Assembly (NCBI RefSeq): GCF_014642175.1
Contig: NZ_BMIL01000003.1
Location: 310,001 to 374,000 of the forward strand
Length of the DNA: 64,000 nucleotides
Direction of reading: 5' to 3'
Source: Pedobacter quisquiliarum
Lineage (GTDB): Bacteria; Bacteroidota; Bacteroidia; Sphingobacteriales; Sphingobacteriaceae
The notes below the pieces were generated by a model. It was not told the DNA's origin. It was given only the letters and a program-made list of their open reading frames with translations, and did not search any database. Positions within the stretch are counted from its first letter, which is position 1, and every line of letters starts with the position of its first letter. This document shows positions 9,141 through 18,270 of the stretch, piece by piece. A program made the position numbers and the translations under genes.

Positions 9141-10054
9141 AGCAGTTGAAAACAGTTATACTCGTAGCATGGGCGTTCATAATGATTGAACCCCTTGCAG
9201 GTTACGCGCAAAGCACCAGTTTTTTCAATAGGCTGGAGCTGCGTCAGTCTTTTGGTTCTGCGGGGACCAGGAATGCACCAGCAAGGTTTCAGTTGACAAT
9301 TCCCCGGCATGAAGATGCTTCGTACCTCATTGATGGTGGCATCGGTCTTCCGATTGCCAACTATAAGCTTGGGAAATCCCTGAATGTAGAAGGAAAGCTC
9401 GTTGGTGAATATCACCGTAATACCATGATTGATGAAGCACAACATAGCTGGCAAACGGGTTTCTCCGGAACCATACGCACAAACATCATCAGAAATGTAG
9501 CACAAACAACTTACAAGCAGTGGTACTTTACACCTACAATCAAGTTTTCCAGGAACCTTCAGGATACGGCAAGTGCACTGATCTTCAATATGGATGCAAT
9601 TCCCTTCCGTACCGGTGAAAAAGGCATCAATCTAAACACCTACACCATTCGGGGAAACAGGAAGCTGATCCATCTCGTTGCTTTTAATCCGGGCCTGGAG
9701 CTTCAAAGTAATTTCGCCGCGAAACAAGAAAGTAACAATGGAACCATCATTAGACCCCTGGTAAAGTTTCAATACTTATTAGCGGGAAACAGGCTTCGCT
9801 CACCAGAAACGGAGATGATCACACCGGACAAAACCTGGGAAATATCATTAGATTATGCCGGTAGGTATGCTGTAGTGAACTCAACGTTAACGTCAGAGAA
9901 GTTCAGCCAGTTGTTTAAGGCCGCTGCAGATTACTATCTACTCACGAACCCCATACAGATCTCCTTCGGATTTTCTTACAACTATGGATCTGACCCCGCA
10001 CAGGGATTGAAAAAACAGCATTACTATCTTGCAACGTTTAACTTGCAGAAGTAA
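9137..10054 (+). CDS. Secreted or outer-membrane beta-rich protein of unknown function
   Basis: I start this gene at the ATG at 9137, which overlaps the upstream stop by 4 nt. That start gives a clear signal peptide (MKQLKTVILVAWAF, then cleavage near GYAQS) and a 305-residue product. The mature part has alternating strands with aromatic ends (WYFTPTIKFSRNL, YLLTNPIQISFGFSYNYG, YYLATFNLQK), which fits a small outer-membrane barrel. I do not recognise a named family. It is the only member of the 2583-10054 gene run with an export signal, so it may give the cytoplasmic hydrolases a surface link, or may just be the last gene of the operon. Confidence 0.78.
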   Translation: MKQLKTVILVAWAFIMIEPLAGYAQSTSFFNRLELRQSFGSAGTRNAPARFQLTIPRHEDASYLIDGGIGLPIANYKLGKSLNVEGKLVGEYHRNTMIDEAQHSWQTGFSGTIRTNIIRNVAQTTYKQWYFTPTIKFSRNLQDTASALIFNMDAIPFRTGEKGINLNTYTIRGNRKLIHLVAFNPGLELQSNFAAKQESNNGTIIRPLVKFQYLLAGNRLRSPETEMITPDKTWEISLDYAGRYAVVNSTLTSEKFSQLFKAAADYYLLTNPIQISFGFSYNYGSDPAQGLKKQHYYLATFNLQK

Positions 10055-10084
10055 TGCTGTTCTTCAAACTATTCGGAAAGGGAA

Positions 10085-10489
10085 TTAAGCTTCAATTGCA
10101 TCATATACAATTACCTTCTCCCAAAGGTGCTCGCAGTTTTTTATAAACTCCAGGTGGATTGGATCCGTTTGGTAGCTGGCCTGACCTTCAAGGTCATCGA
10201 AAAACATTAGCTCTGAAACACCCCAGCTGTTATCTACAACCTCACGTTTTTCCGTGCTGGCAACTACGCCTACGCGTAATTCTTTAACGGTTTTGATCTT
10301 CGAAAGGGTTTTTACACCCGCAACAAGCTTGTCACGGTCAGCCATGGAGGTTGGATTTTTTAACCAGAAAAGCGCATGATGCACTACAGGATATTTCTTT
10401 TTTTCTGTCGATGGCATTGCAGAGGCTACGGTGCCGGCAGCAAGTGCCACACCACTTAATATGAATGTTTTACGGTTTAAATTAGCCAT
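10085..10489 (-). CDS. Dabb (stress-responsive alpha/beta barrel) domain protein, exported
   Basis: This 134-residue protein has a Tat-like or Sec-like leader (NRKTFILSGVALAAG, then AMP) followed by a single Dabb domain: VVHHALFWLKN, KELRVGV, and the end YQTDPIHLEFIKN. Dabb domains dimerise into ferredoxin-like barrels; functions vary and no catalytic residue is diagnostic. It faces the preceding operon tail to tail, with 30 nt between the stops. Confidence 0.88.
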   Translation of the reverse strand: MANLNRKTFILSGVALAAGTVASAMPSTEKKKYPVVHHALFWLKNPTSMADRDKLVAGVKTLSKIKTVKELRVGVVASTEKREVVDNSWGVSELMFFDDLEGQASYQTDPIHLEFIKNCEHLWEKVIVYDAIEA

Positions 10490-10571
10490 TAGATTCGAGT
10501 TTTAGGTTTACAAATCATAAAGCTATAAAAATCCCCGAATTTTCGGATGGCAACCAGGCTAAATTCAAGGC

Positions 10572-11177
10572 TTAAATCTTTCTCGAGACACTCTTGATGA
10601 CTTCATCCAGCTCCTTCGCACTATCCTGAATCATCAGCACCAACGCTCGAACGCTTTCAACGGAGTCCGTGCTCTCCAGTAATGCCGACAGCCCCAGGAT
10701 ATTCGCGATTGGCTTTCTGATTACATGTGACTGGATATGGGCAATTTCCTCCAGTGTAATATGGGCGTTGCTAAGGGAGGCTTGTGTTTCTTCAAGCGTC
10801 GAACGCGTTTCTACAAACTCCGTGATGTCATTGCCGATACAGAATATACCTGCGGGATTGTTATGTTCATCAAACAAGGCTTTATATTCCCATTGTGTGA
10901 TGATAAACCCACCATGCCCGTCATGTTTCCTTAGCGTAGCTGGAAAAACCTGATCCGGGTGTGCGAAGCATTGCTGAGATACACTGACACATATATTTAA
11001 ATCATCCTTGTGGATTGTCTTGGAATAATGTTGACCTATCAAGTCGCCATGAATTTGATTGAATGCCTTCAAATATTTTTTGTTCAGGTAGGCATAATTA
11101 CTATTCATATCTACCAGGATCAAATAGTACACTGCTGAGCTATCCAGGATTTGTTTAATGGCATCGAACTGCTTCAT
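10572..11177 (-). CDS. PAS domain plus histidine-kinase dimerisation helix, no ATPase domain
   Basis: This 201-residue protein begins with a PAS domain (about residues 5-120, ending in the PAC-like GIFCIGNDITEF). A coiled linker follows, then a HisKA-like segment with an H-box (IQSHVIRKPIANILG). The protein stops there, so the ATP-binding domain of a kinase is absent. It cannot autophosphorylate and could act as a phosphotransfer or dimerisation partner, or may be a remnant. I use the ATG at 11177; a TTG 9 nt upstream is the alternative. Similar PAS/DHp-only proteins are frequent in Sphingobacteriaceae, which argues against simple decay. Confidence 0.82.
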   Translation of the reverse strand: MKQFDAIKQILDSSAVYYLILVDMNSNYAYLNKKYLKAFNQIHGDLIGQHYSKTIHKDDLNICVSVSQQCFAHPDQVFPATLRKHDGHGGFIITQWEYKALFDEHNNPAGIFCIGNDITEFVETRSTLEETQASLSNAHITLEEIAHIQSHVIRKPIANILGLSALLESTDSVESVRALVLMIQDSAKELDEVIKSVSRKI

Positions 11178-11419
11178 GTATGGCAAGGGTCTGTTTTAAT
11201 GTTAAAGATACAATTATGTCTTACAGTTAAGAACATCCCTAAAACGATTAAGGCAGTCCCAACGTCTTGAAACTGCCTAAGAGAGACATTATAATACATC
11301 TTTTGGTTCTAATCCACTATTTTAAAACAAAATCAGGTTAATCATTTGTTTAATAACACATCGAAGATAAATTATATTATTTAGGTTTGAAACGAAAAAA
11401 TTCTACACCTTGTCATAAT

Positions 11420-12484
11420 ATGTCAACTATGAAGCAATTAGAACGTTTAAAGCTCATTTACGGATTGCTCAGTCATTCACCGCAGACAATCGACTCTCTA
11501 CAAAAAGAACTGCAGGCCTTGGGCACGGTCGTAAGCAGCCGTCAATTATATCGTGATCTCGACGATGTCGGCAACTTTTTCTTACGAGCAGAGGAACGCC
11601 TGGATCTCAAAAACCAAGAGTTCAATAAAAAACTTTATGTGATCAACAGGAACAATGGATCTGGAGCGATCAATAATTATGACATTGACACCTATTTGAT
11701 TAATAAACTAATGATTCTCGCCGGTATTGCTATCGGCAGAAAAAGCTCGCTCGATAAGTTCAGGGACATCTTTGCCAGCCATTTAAATAGCAGCAAAGTA
11801 GAGAACAATGGAAGTTGGGATGGCTTATCCATGCTCAACACCCATTTCAATGAAATTGTGTTCGACCAAAAGTTTGAAGATAAATTCAATCAGATCCTCT
11901 GGAGCGTAAGCAATCATCGAGCGATAGAGATCATCGAATGTCATGGCGATTCCGTTTCCATGTACAAATCGTTAGTGTTCCCTTTCCTGTTTTTGCCGAT
12001 GAAAATTATCTACCATCGCGGCGGATTTTTTGTAGCGGGCATGGTCGATGGTTCAAAAAAATGCTTGGTAATGGACCTTTTCCAGATTTCCACATTTAAA
12101 TTAAGCAACCAGACTTTTGCTTTCAAAAAAGACATGACTGTATTGGATAAGAATCTTCAGGCACGTTTTGGTGTAAGTCAGAACATTGATGATGAAGTAT
12201 ATGAAGTCATACTCGATTTTGCCTCACTAACCGGATCTTTTGTGCGGGCGCACAGCTGGCACCACTCACAGCGCTTTGAGGTGCTGCCTAGCGGAAACGT
12301 GCGCATGTACCTGACCTGCGGCATCAATCGGGAACTGATCGGCTGGATCTACATGTGGATGGGTCACGTGAAAGTGGTCGCACCTGAAATCCTTAAAGCC
12401 CACCATCAGGAGCAATTACAATCAATTATAGACGTATCACAATCAGATGTGGTCTCTTACAAAGACTCCTGGCGTCCTGCTTAA
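11420..12484 (+). CDS. WYL-domain transcriptional regulator
   Basis: This 354-residue protein starts with a winged-helix DNA-binding region (LERLKLIYGLLSHSP, then SSRQLYRDLDDVG), the layout of WYL regulators. The central and C-terminal parts match the WYL domain and its extension (FPFLFLPMKIIYHRGGFFVAG, IGWIYMWMGHVKVVAPE). WYL domains bind nucleic-acid or nucleotide ligands and control DNA-damage or phage-defence genes in several systems. A TTG 33 nt upstream could extend it; the ATG at 11420 is preferred. Its stop codon overlaps that of the convergent helicase gene by 4 nt. Confidence 0.85.
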   Translation: MSTMKQLERLKLIYGLLSHSPQTIDSLQKELQALGTVVSSRQLYRDLDDVGNFFLRAEERLDLKNQEFNKKLYVINRNNGSGAINNYDIDTYLINKLMILAGIAIGRKSSLDKFRDIFASHLNSSKVENNGSWDGLSMLNTHFNEIVFDQKFEDKFNQILWSVSNHRAIEIIECHGDSVSMYKSLVFPFLFLPMKIIYHRGGFFVAGMVDGSKKCLVMDLFQISTFKLSNQTFAFKKDMTVLDKNLQARFGVSQNIDDEVYEVILDFASLTGSFVRAHSWHHSQRFEVLPSGNVRMYLTCGINRELIGWIYMWMGHVKVVAPEILKAHHQEQLQSIIDVSQSDVVSYKDSWRPA

Positions 12485-14388
12485 TCTGTTAGGTACAGCC
12501 ATGCACTTTGATACTGCTCCAGGCTTTCGGCAAAATGCATTAATTTCATGTAGAACTCGGACTTCGACAAAGTACTCCCATCGCCAATGATCACCAACTT
12601 CTTACGGGCTCTGGTCATGGCCACGTTCATTCGCCTGATATCCGATAAAAACCCAATTTGCTGCTCCGCGTTGCTGCGCGTTAAACTGATGTAAATAACA
12701 TCTCTTTCCTGTCCCTGAAAGCTGTCGATCGTATTTACGTTGATATGCTCCTGGAAAGTAGCGCAAACATCATCCTCCTCAATCATCGGACGCAGGGTTT
12801 TCACCTGTTCCTGGTAAGGGGAGATGATCCCAATGGAAGGGAAGCTATCTTTTGTGTAATGCAGTGCGAGTTCTTCCAGATACATCCTCAGGTGCCTGCG
12901 TACAAATTGTGCTTCTTCTACATTAGATATGCTGCTTTCTTCCAGTTTCTCATCATAGCCACAGCCGGCCGTATCAATGAAAAGAAAAGGTTGATCACCG
13001 GGGAACAAGGTGTTAAAAGCAACGCTTGGATTCGCAATCAGCCGATTCGCATAGAAGGCGGCAGAGCTGAAGTTCATGATGTCGGTATGCATCCGGTACT
13101 GCTCCTCAAGTAGCGTCAGACTTTCAGGGAAAAGCGTCGCCGTTTTCTCCATTAGTGTCATGCTTAGCCCTTTTGCTGCTGCGGTTCGGGACTTTATGGT
13201 TGGAGGCAGTTGACAATGGTCACCTGCAAGTACAAGTTTCTTTGCTTTCAGAATCGGTATCCAGCAAGCGGGTTCCAGCGCCTGTCCGGCCTCATCAATG
13301 AACACGGTTTCAAATGTTAGATCCCGGATGGTGTAATGGTTCGCACTTACGAGCGTGCAGGTAATGACTGAAGCATTGCTTATCACCTGGTCCGTAATAT
13401 ACTGTTCATGCCGCTCAACTTCCTTCATGATCTTATGGGCCTCCGCAAAGAGCGCTTTCCGCTGTTCTTGCTCAGCACGCCCAAAATTACGTTTATACTT
13501 ATGCGCCATATTCTTGTATTCCGACGCTTGTTTCTTCAGTGCCTTGATCTCCTTTTTCTCCGAATGTGTCGATATCTTATGGTCGAGGGTTAAGGATTGA
13601 AGTGCATCGGACACCCGCGCAGGATTCCCAATTCTTAGTACATTCAGCCCCTGGGTCGCGAGCTTCTCTGTAAGCAGATCTACAGCGGTGTTGCTCGGCG
13701 CTACAACCAGAATCTGCTTCTTTTCTTTCTTCAGCATGGCCTTGATGGCTTCCACAATCGTCGTGGTCTTACCTGTTCCTGGCGGCCCATGAACAATCGC
13801 CAGATCTTTCGCCGCGAGTATCTTGTTTACCGCTTCCTGTTGTTTTTCGTTTAGCGAGCCTATGGCATAGTTGTGACGTTCCTCAAACACAGGTGCGCGT
13901 CTACCTGTAAGTAGCGCTACCAAGTCATCCGTACTTGCCTGCGGTCCGGTAAGCCGTTCATTTGCTTCCTTCAGTGCACGTTCCATTTCATTGTAGCTGT
14001 TGTTGTCAAACAACAGATCTAAGCCCAGCTTACCGTCCCGTGTCCAGTCCGGTAACTCGTCCACTCTGAAGCTAACGCGGCAGCGGTTCCCGCCAACATA
14101 CGTGATGGCACCTTCCAGACGATCTGCAGGATCATGATTGGAAAAGAGGGCCACCATGGCTCCGAAACGAAATTGATGGCTAAGCTCATGATGCGTGGTC
14201 CGCTCGAACTCGACACTCATGTAGTCGCCACGGCTAAGCTCCGTGTTCCTGATCGCAATAGGGTACCAGGCTAGGCCATTCGTGCGTCTGATCGTAACCG
14301 GAATCCGTTCCGTAAGTGCCTGGTATTGTTTAAAGTCTTCATCCCGCTCTATCTTTAGTAATTCCTGCAGTGCCTTAAAATATTCCAT
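12481..14388 (-). CDS. Superfamily 1 DNA/RNA helicase, UPF1/IGHMBP2-like
   Basis: This 635-residue protein contains all the SF1B helicase motifs in order: Walker A HGPPGTGKTTTI, Walker B FIDEAGQA, AGDHCQLPP, EEQYRMH, NTIDSFQGQERDVIYISL and NVAMTRARKKL. A beta-barrel 1B-type insertion precedes the Walker A, as in the eukaryotic IGHMBP2/UPF1 group. It should be a cytoplasmic 5'-3' helicase acting on nucleic acid; the bacterial members have no firmly established pathway. It is convergent with the WYL regulator. Confidence 0.93.
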   Translation of the reverse strand: MEYFKALQELLKIERDEDFKQYQALTERIPVTIRRTNGLAWYPIAIRNTELSRGDYMSVEFERTTHHELSHQFRFGAMVALFSNHDPADRLEGAITYVGGNRCRVSFRVDELPDWTRDGKLGLDLLFDNNSYNEMERALKEANERLTGPQASTDDLVALLTGRRAPVFEERHNYAIGSLNEKQQEAVNKILAAKDLAIVHGPPGTGKTTTIVEAIKAMLKKEKKQILVVAPSNTAVDLLTEKLATQGLNVLRIGNPARVSDALQSLTLDHKISTHSEKKEIKALKKQASEYKNMAHKYKRNFGRAEQEQRKALFAEAHKIMKEVERHEQYITDQVISNASVITCTLVSANHYTIRDLTFETVFIDEAGQALEPACWIPILKAKKLVLAGDHCQLPPTIKSRTAAAKGLSMTLMEKTATLFPESLTLLEEQYRMHTDIMNFSSAAFYANRLIANPSVAFNTLFPGDQPFLFIDTAGCGYDEKLEESSISNVEEAQFVRRHLRMYLEELALHYTKDSFPSIGIISPYQEQVKTLRPMIEEDDVCATFQEHINVNTIDSFQGQERDVIYISLTRSNAEQQIGFLSDIRRMNVAMTRARKKLVIIGDGSTLSKSEFYMKLMHFAESLEQYQSAWLYLTD

Positions 14389-14490
14389 TGGCCAAAGTTA
14401 ATCGATATCCCTGGTACTTTGGGCCATTTAGCCTGATGCCTCTTCAAACAAAATCCCGTAAATTAACCTTATTCAGAAAAATGTTTATAG

Positions 14491-15591
14491 ATGCAGAATC
14501 CCAAACTCTTTAAAACACTTGCCATAGTAGCGCTGGTGTTCTTGATTGTGAGCGCTTTGATCCTTGGAAAACCATTTCTGGTGCCGCTAACCTTTGGCGC
14601 TTTGCTTTCCATGTTGTTGTTGCCAGCAACGCGCTGGCTTGAAGGTAAGGGCATAAACAAAGCATTATCTACTTTGGCCGCTATTCTGCTGCTCATATCC
14701 TTTTTAGGACTCGTGCTTTTCTTCGTCGGGTGGCAGATGTCGGACATTGCCAGCAATACCGCGAAACTGGAGCAGACCATATCCCAGAAGTATGAACAGG
14801 CAAAAGACATGGTCAGTCAGCAGCTCGGGGTATCGGAACAAAAGCAGGAACAGATTATTAAGGAGCAACAGAGATCATCCTCCGGGAAGATGACGGGTGT
14901 GGTCACCGCTGTGATGGGTGGCATAACAGGTTTTCTGACGGACACATTGCTGGTCTTTGTCTATGTGTTCCTGTTCATTTATCTGCGTAGCCGTATTAAG
15001 GGTTTCATCATCAGGCTTGTTCCGCAGGTGGAGCGTCAAAACGCGTTAACGGTGCTGGATGACACCCAACAGATCACGGTCAAATACCTTGGTGGCTTGT
15101 TTTTGATGATAGTCTGCCTCTGGGTGATGTATGGCATTGGTTTCAGCTTACTGGGCGTGGAGCATGCGATCTTTTTTGCAATCCTATGCGGCTTACTGGA
15201 GATTGTACCTTTCGTAGGTAACCTGACAGGAACTGCAATAACCGTTGCCATGTCTTTGGTACAGGGTGGCGACATGAACATGGTCATCGGTATCCTGGTA
15301 GTGTACGGGTTGGTGCAGTTTATTCAAACTTACCTGCTAGAACCGTTAATCGTAGGGGCAGAGGTTAGTATAAACCCACTATTTACCATCATTGGACTTG
15401 TTGCAGGCGAGCTGATCTGGGGCATTCCGGGTATGATCCTGGCGATTCCACTGCTGGGCATAACCAAGATCCTGTTTGAACATATAGAAGCCTTGAAACC
15501 TTTTGCTTACCTGATTGGTAGCGATGAACGGAAAAAGGATGATAAAAGTTGGGGACAAAAGGTTAAATCCTGGTTCAGTAAATCAGATTAA
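14491..15591 (+). CDS. AI-2E family transporter (PerM/UPF0118-like)
   Basis: This 366-residue polytopic membrane protein has the family layout: two N-terminal helices, a soluble helical insert with many Gln and Glu residues (about residues 95-135), then five or six helices. Family marks include GLLEIVPFVGNLTGTAI, QFIQTYLLEPLIVG and VSINPLFTIIGLVAGELIWG. Members export small molecules or act as Na+/H+ antiporters; the name comes from TqsA in E. coli and does not prove autoinducer transport. It stands alone between a divergent helicase and a small downstream gene 60 nt away. Confidence 0.93.
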   Translation: MQNPKLFKTLAIVALVFLIVSALILGKPFLVPLTFGALLSMLLLPATRWLEGKGINKALSTLAAILLLISFLGLVLFFVGWQMSDIASNTAKLEQTISQKYEQAKDMVSQQLGVSEQKQEQIIKEQQRSSSGKMTGVVTAVMGGITGFLTDTLLVFVYVFLFIYLRSRIKGFIIRLVPQVERQNALTVLDDTQQITVKYLGGLFLMIVCLWVMYGIGFSLLGVEHAIFFAILCGLLEIVPFVGNLTGTAITVAMSLVQGGDMNMVIGILVVYGLVQFIQTYLLEPLIVGAEVSINPLFTIIGLVAGELIWGIPGMILAIPLLGITKILFEHIEALKPFAYLIGSDERKKDDKSWGQKVKSWFSKSD

Positions 15592-15651
15592 CCTGTTAAT
15601 TTCGACAACCATCTACGTCCTGCGCTGTTATATAGCTAAAAATCTACTATT

Positions 15652-15852
15652 ATGGCAAATCACGAAGAACAAAACACAACAAACGAGCAAAAGGAGCAAG
15701 GTACTGCTGGTGCTGATAACAGTAAAAATGTAAACAATGACACCACTACAACTGGCGGTGGCAATGTAAAAGATCCGGAACACAATACAGGAAATGATCG
15801 GATGATGATTGATGAAGAAGGGGCAGAAGTGAAGCCTGATGACCAGGTATAA
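15652..15852 (+). CDS. Small acidic disordered protein
   Basis: This 66-residue protein is dominated by Asn, Thr, Glu, Asp and Gly and has no hydrophobic core, so it should be intrinsically disordered. No family is recognised. A clean ATG, a good frame and a strong terminator 20 nt after the stop argue that it is a real gene. A 93-residue protein of similar composition is encoded at 58212-58493; such hydrophilic proteins are often stress-related, but this is inference. Confidence 0.7.
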   Translation: MANHEEQNTTNEQKEQGTAGADNSKNVNNDTTTTGGGNVKDPEHNTGNDRMMIDEEGAEVKPDDQV

Positions 15853-15870
15853 GCAAGTTGTTTAAAGTAA

Positions 15871-15898
15871 AAAGCGCATGAAATCATGCGCTTTTTTT
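15871..15898 (+). terminator. Rho-independent terminator
   Basis: The stem AAAGCGCATG / CATGCGCTTT with a 4-nt loop is followed by a T-run, directly after the small disordered-protein gene. Confidence 0.88.
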
Positions 15899-16228
15899 AT
15901 GAATGCACATTTGATTCCCCAAAGTGTAGAAAATAATCATCATTTATTTGGCATCATCCCCAGCCTCAGCTAATTAGCAGGTACTTATCCGTAATTTAAA
16001 AATTAGTATATCTGGAGAGTAGGAACAGATTTTGAAATATATAAGCAGGAATATTAGGCATTAATGCCCCAACCGGTTTCTGAGGTGCTTTATGCAAATA
16101 TGTACGCCGAACATGGGAAATTATTGAGTAAGAAGTTCTACAAGTGAGAAAAGTGTTACACAGTACTCCACAATGCCAACTTGCTTACTTGTGTTTTAAA
16201 CTAAATCAGCCACTAACCAGAAAATATT
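15899..16228. other. 330-nt intergenic region
   Basis: No gene is called here. A possible 27-codon frame (16063-16146, beginning MPQPVSEVLYANMYAEH) is open but has no clear ribosome site or homologue I recognise. The region probably holds the promoter of the HTH gene that begins at 16229. Confidence 0.5.
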
Positions 16229-16591
16229 ATGTTGATTCATCACGGACAAATTTTAGAAAAGGTAGTAAGGAGAAATGGGCACTCGATAAGTGACGTTGCA
16301 CGCCTAACCAACGTGAACAGACGATCAGTTTACAACTGGTTCAACCAACCACATCTAAAACCAGAAATTATCTATCGCATAGGATGCGCCATTGATCATG
16401 ACTTCTCCGTGGAATTGCCACATTTGTTTACCGCGGAAGATTTTAACAAGGAAAAGAAACGCACAAGTTCCGCACAGGCAAAGGAAGACGTTATCGAAGA
16501 TCCATTGAACAAGCATTACTGGAAAGACAAGTACATTGATCTTCTGGAGCGCTACAATGAACTTCTGGCAAATAAGGTTTCCCTGACCTAA
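16229..16591 (+). CDS. Helix-turn-helix DNA-binding protein
   Basis: This 120-residue protein starts with a helix-turn-helix region (residues about 8-45) in which SISDVARLTNVNRRSVYNWF gives the two DNA-binding helices. A short linker rich in Lys, Glu and Ser and a C-terminal helix (DKYIDLLERYNELLA) follow; the latter could be a dimerisation coil. It resembles small Xre-like proteins common in Sphingobacteriaceae. No target is apparent, but the PAS histidine kinase begins about 100 nt downstream. Confidence 0.85.
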   Translation: MLIHHGQILEKVVRRNGHSISDVARLTNVNRRSVYNWFNQPHLKPEIIYRIGCAIDHDFSVELPHLFTAEDFNKEKKRTSSAQAKEDVIEDPLNKHYWKDKYIDLLERYNELLANKVSLT

Positions 16592-16658
16592 AGCAGGCAC
16601 AAAGTTTAAGTGGAGCTGTTTATCTCATTATAAATGCGTAATGTGGTAGATAGCTTCC

Positions 16659-16666
16659 TATATTTG
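16659..16666 (+). promoter_or_regulatory. Possible -7 element for the PAS histidine kinase
   Basis: TATATTTG matches TAnnTTTG and lies 28 nt before the ATG of the kinase. No convincing -33 TTTG is seen. Confidence 0.45.
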
Positions 16667-16694
16667 TCTATGTGAGGCGTTTAGCTTTATCGCT

Positions 16695-18119
16695 ATGACA
16701 AATAAACTACATGCCATTGAAGAGGTTTTTTACTTCATTCCTGGCACTGCTTTTCTTTTAGACCGAAACTACACGTACGTGGCAGTGAACGCACAATATG
16801 CTGATCTGTTGAACCAGCCTGCAGCGTTATTTAAAGGCCAGTCTTTCCAGTCGTTGTCACCCGCCACAACCCTCAACTTAAAACCCTTCCTTGATGACCT
16901 CCTGCAGGGTACCGCAGAAAGTCGCTTCGAAATGCTTGCAGACTCGGTAACACCAGCGCTAGAGTACAGCGGCACTGCTAAGGCCGTGCTTGAAGACGAC
17001 GGCTCCATCAGCGGCTACATTTGCGCGCTCACGCCGAGCGACAAGAAATATAAACGCATATTCGAGAACGTTCAGGATGTCTTCTACTCAACAGATAGCA
17101 AGGGCTATATTGTGGAAGTCTCACCATCCATCAAGCAATATTCGGGTTATACAAGAGAAGAATTAATCGGTAAAAATGCAGGCGACTTCTATTATTACGA
17201 TGATGATCGTTTAGAAACGGTTAAACGCCTGATGGATGAGCATTCTGTGGTTGATTACGAAGTACGACTAAAGAATAGAAATAACCAGTTGAAGTACGCT
17301 TCATTAAATGCAAGGTTAGTTACCAATAGCCGTGGAGAAACCAGAACTGAGGGTACGCTGCGCGACGTAACAGCACGGAAATTCCAGGAAAATGCATTAA
17401 AGGCTCTAATCGCAGAATTGCAGGAGTCAAATGAGCAGAAAAACAAACTTTTGTCCATCATCGGACATGATTTGCGGAACCCCATATCAGGAAGTCTTCA
17501 GCTGCTTGAACTTACTTTAGAAGATTATGAATCTACCACGCCCGAGGAAATTCATGTCTACCTTACTAAGATGAAGCAGGAGTTATCGAATGCAAATGAG
17601 TTGCTCGAAGAATTATTGACCTGGGCCAAAGCACAGTTTAATGCCTTCGCCTTTAATCCGGTTCGTACGGCAGATTTATACATCCTTATGCAACACTGCA
17701 TTGAGCGCATCCGACCGATGGCCATTAATAAAGGCGTCGAGATTCATCTAGATGTTGAACACGCTTTAAGCATCACTGCCGATACCGGTATGTTAGAGAC
17801 AATCATCCGGAACCTCGTTTCCAATGCCATTAAGTTCACTGTAAAGGGCGGCGACATATTACTGCGGGCGGTCAAGGTAGATTCAGGCATTCAGTTTTCG
17901 GTGATCGATAGTGGTCAGGGTATACCCGAAAACATAGCCGAGCAGTTGTTTAGCAGAAACGTCAACTACACAACTTATGGTACCTCAGGAGAAAAAGGTA
18001 CAGGTCTGGGCCTACGGATCTGCCAGGAGTTTGTCGCTAAACATGGCGGTACAATCTGGGTAGAAAGCACTGTTGGCGAAGGCAGTACCTTTGCTTTCAC
18101 CATCCCACAAGCGGAATAG
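16695..18119 (+). CDS. PAS-domain sensor histidine kinase
   Basis: This 474-residue protein has two PAS domains (about residues 5-115 and 118-230; the second ends in RTEGTLRDVTARKFQ), a dimerisation domain with the phospho-acceptor His in LSIIGHDLRNPISGS, and a complete HATPase domain: N-box RNLVSNAIKF, G1 VIDSGQGIP and G2 GEKGTGLGLR. No transmembrane segment is visible, so it senses a cytoplasmic signal. No response regulator is adjacent; the lone receivers at 43179 and 62406 are candidates only by presence in the window. Confidence 0.94.
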   Translation: MTNKLHAIEEVFYFIPGTAFLLDRNYTYVAVNAQYADLLNQPAALFKGQSFQSLSPATTLNLKPFLDDLLQGTAESRFEMLADSVTPALEYSGTAKAVLEDDGSISGYICALTPSDKKYKRIFENVQDVFYSTDSKGYIVEVSPSIKQYSGYTREELIGKNAGDFYYYDDDRLETVKRLMDEHSVVDYEVRLKNRNNQLKYASLNARLVTNSRGETRTEGTLRDVTARKFQENALKALIAELQESNEQKNKLLSIIGHDLRNPISGSLQLLELTLEDYESTTPEEIHVYLTKMKQELSNANELLEELLTWAKAQFNAFAFNPVRTADLYILMQHCIERIRPMAINKGVEIHLDVEHALSITADTGMLETIIRNLVSNAIKFTVKGGDILLRAVKVDSGIQFSVIDSGQGIPENIAEQLFSRNVNYTTYGTSGEKGTGLGLRICQEFVAKHGGTIWVESTVGEGSTFAFTIPQAE

Positions 18120-18270
18120 AATCCGCTTTAATACCACAGATCGCCAGTTTCCACAACTGTGATAAAATATCACAATATGCGATGCGCTGTGCAATAAAGA
18201 AACACTTTGCTAAAATATTTTCGCTCTTTTGCTGTTTATATTAAAGAAACAACTAAAAGAACCACCGAAA

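Noticed and set aside
15899..16228. Possible 27-codon peptide gene at 16063-16146
   Set aside because: There is no clear ribosome site, no homologue that I recognise, and a frame this short is expected by chance.
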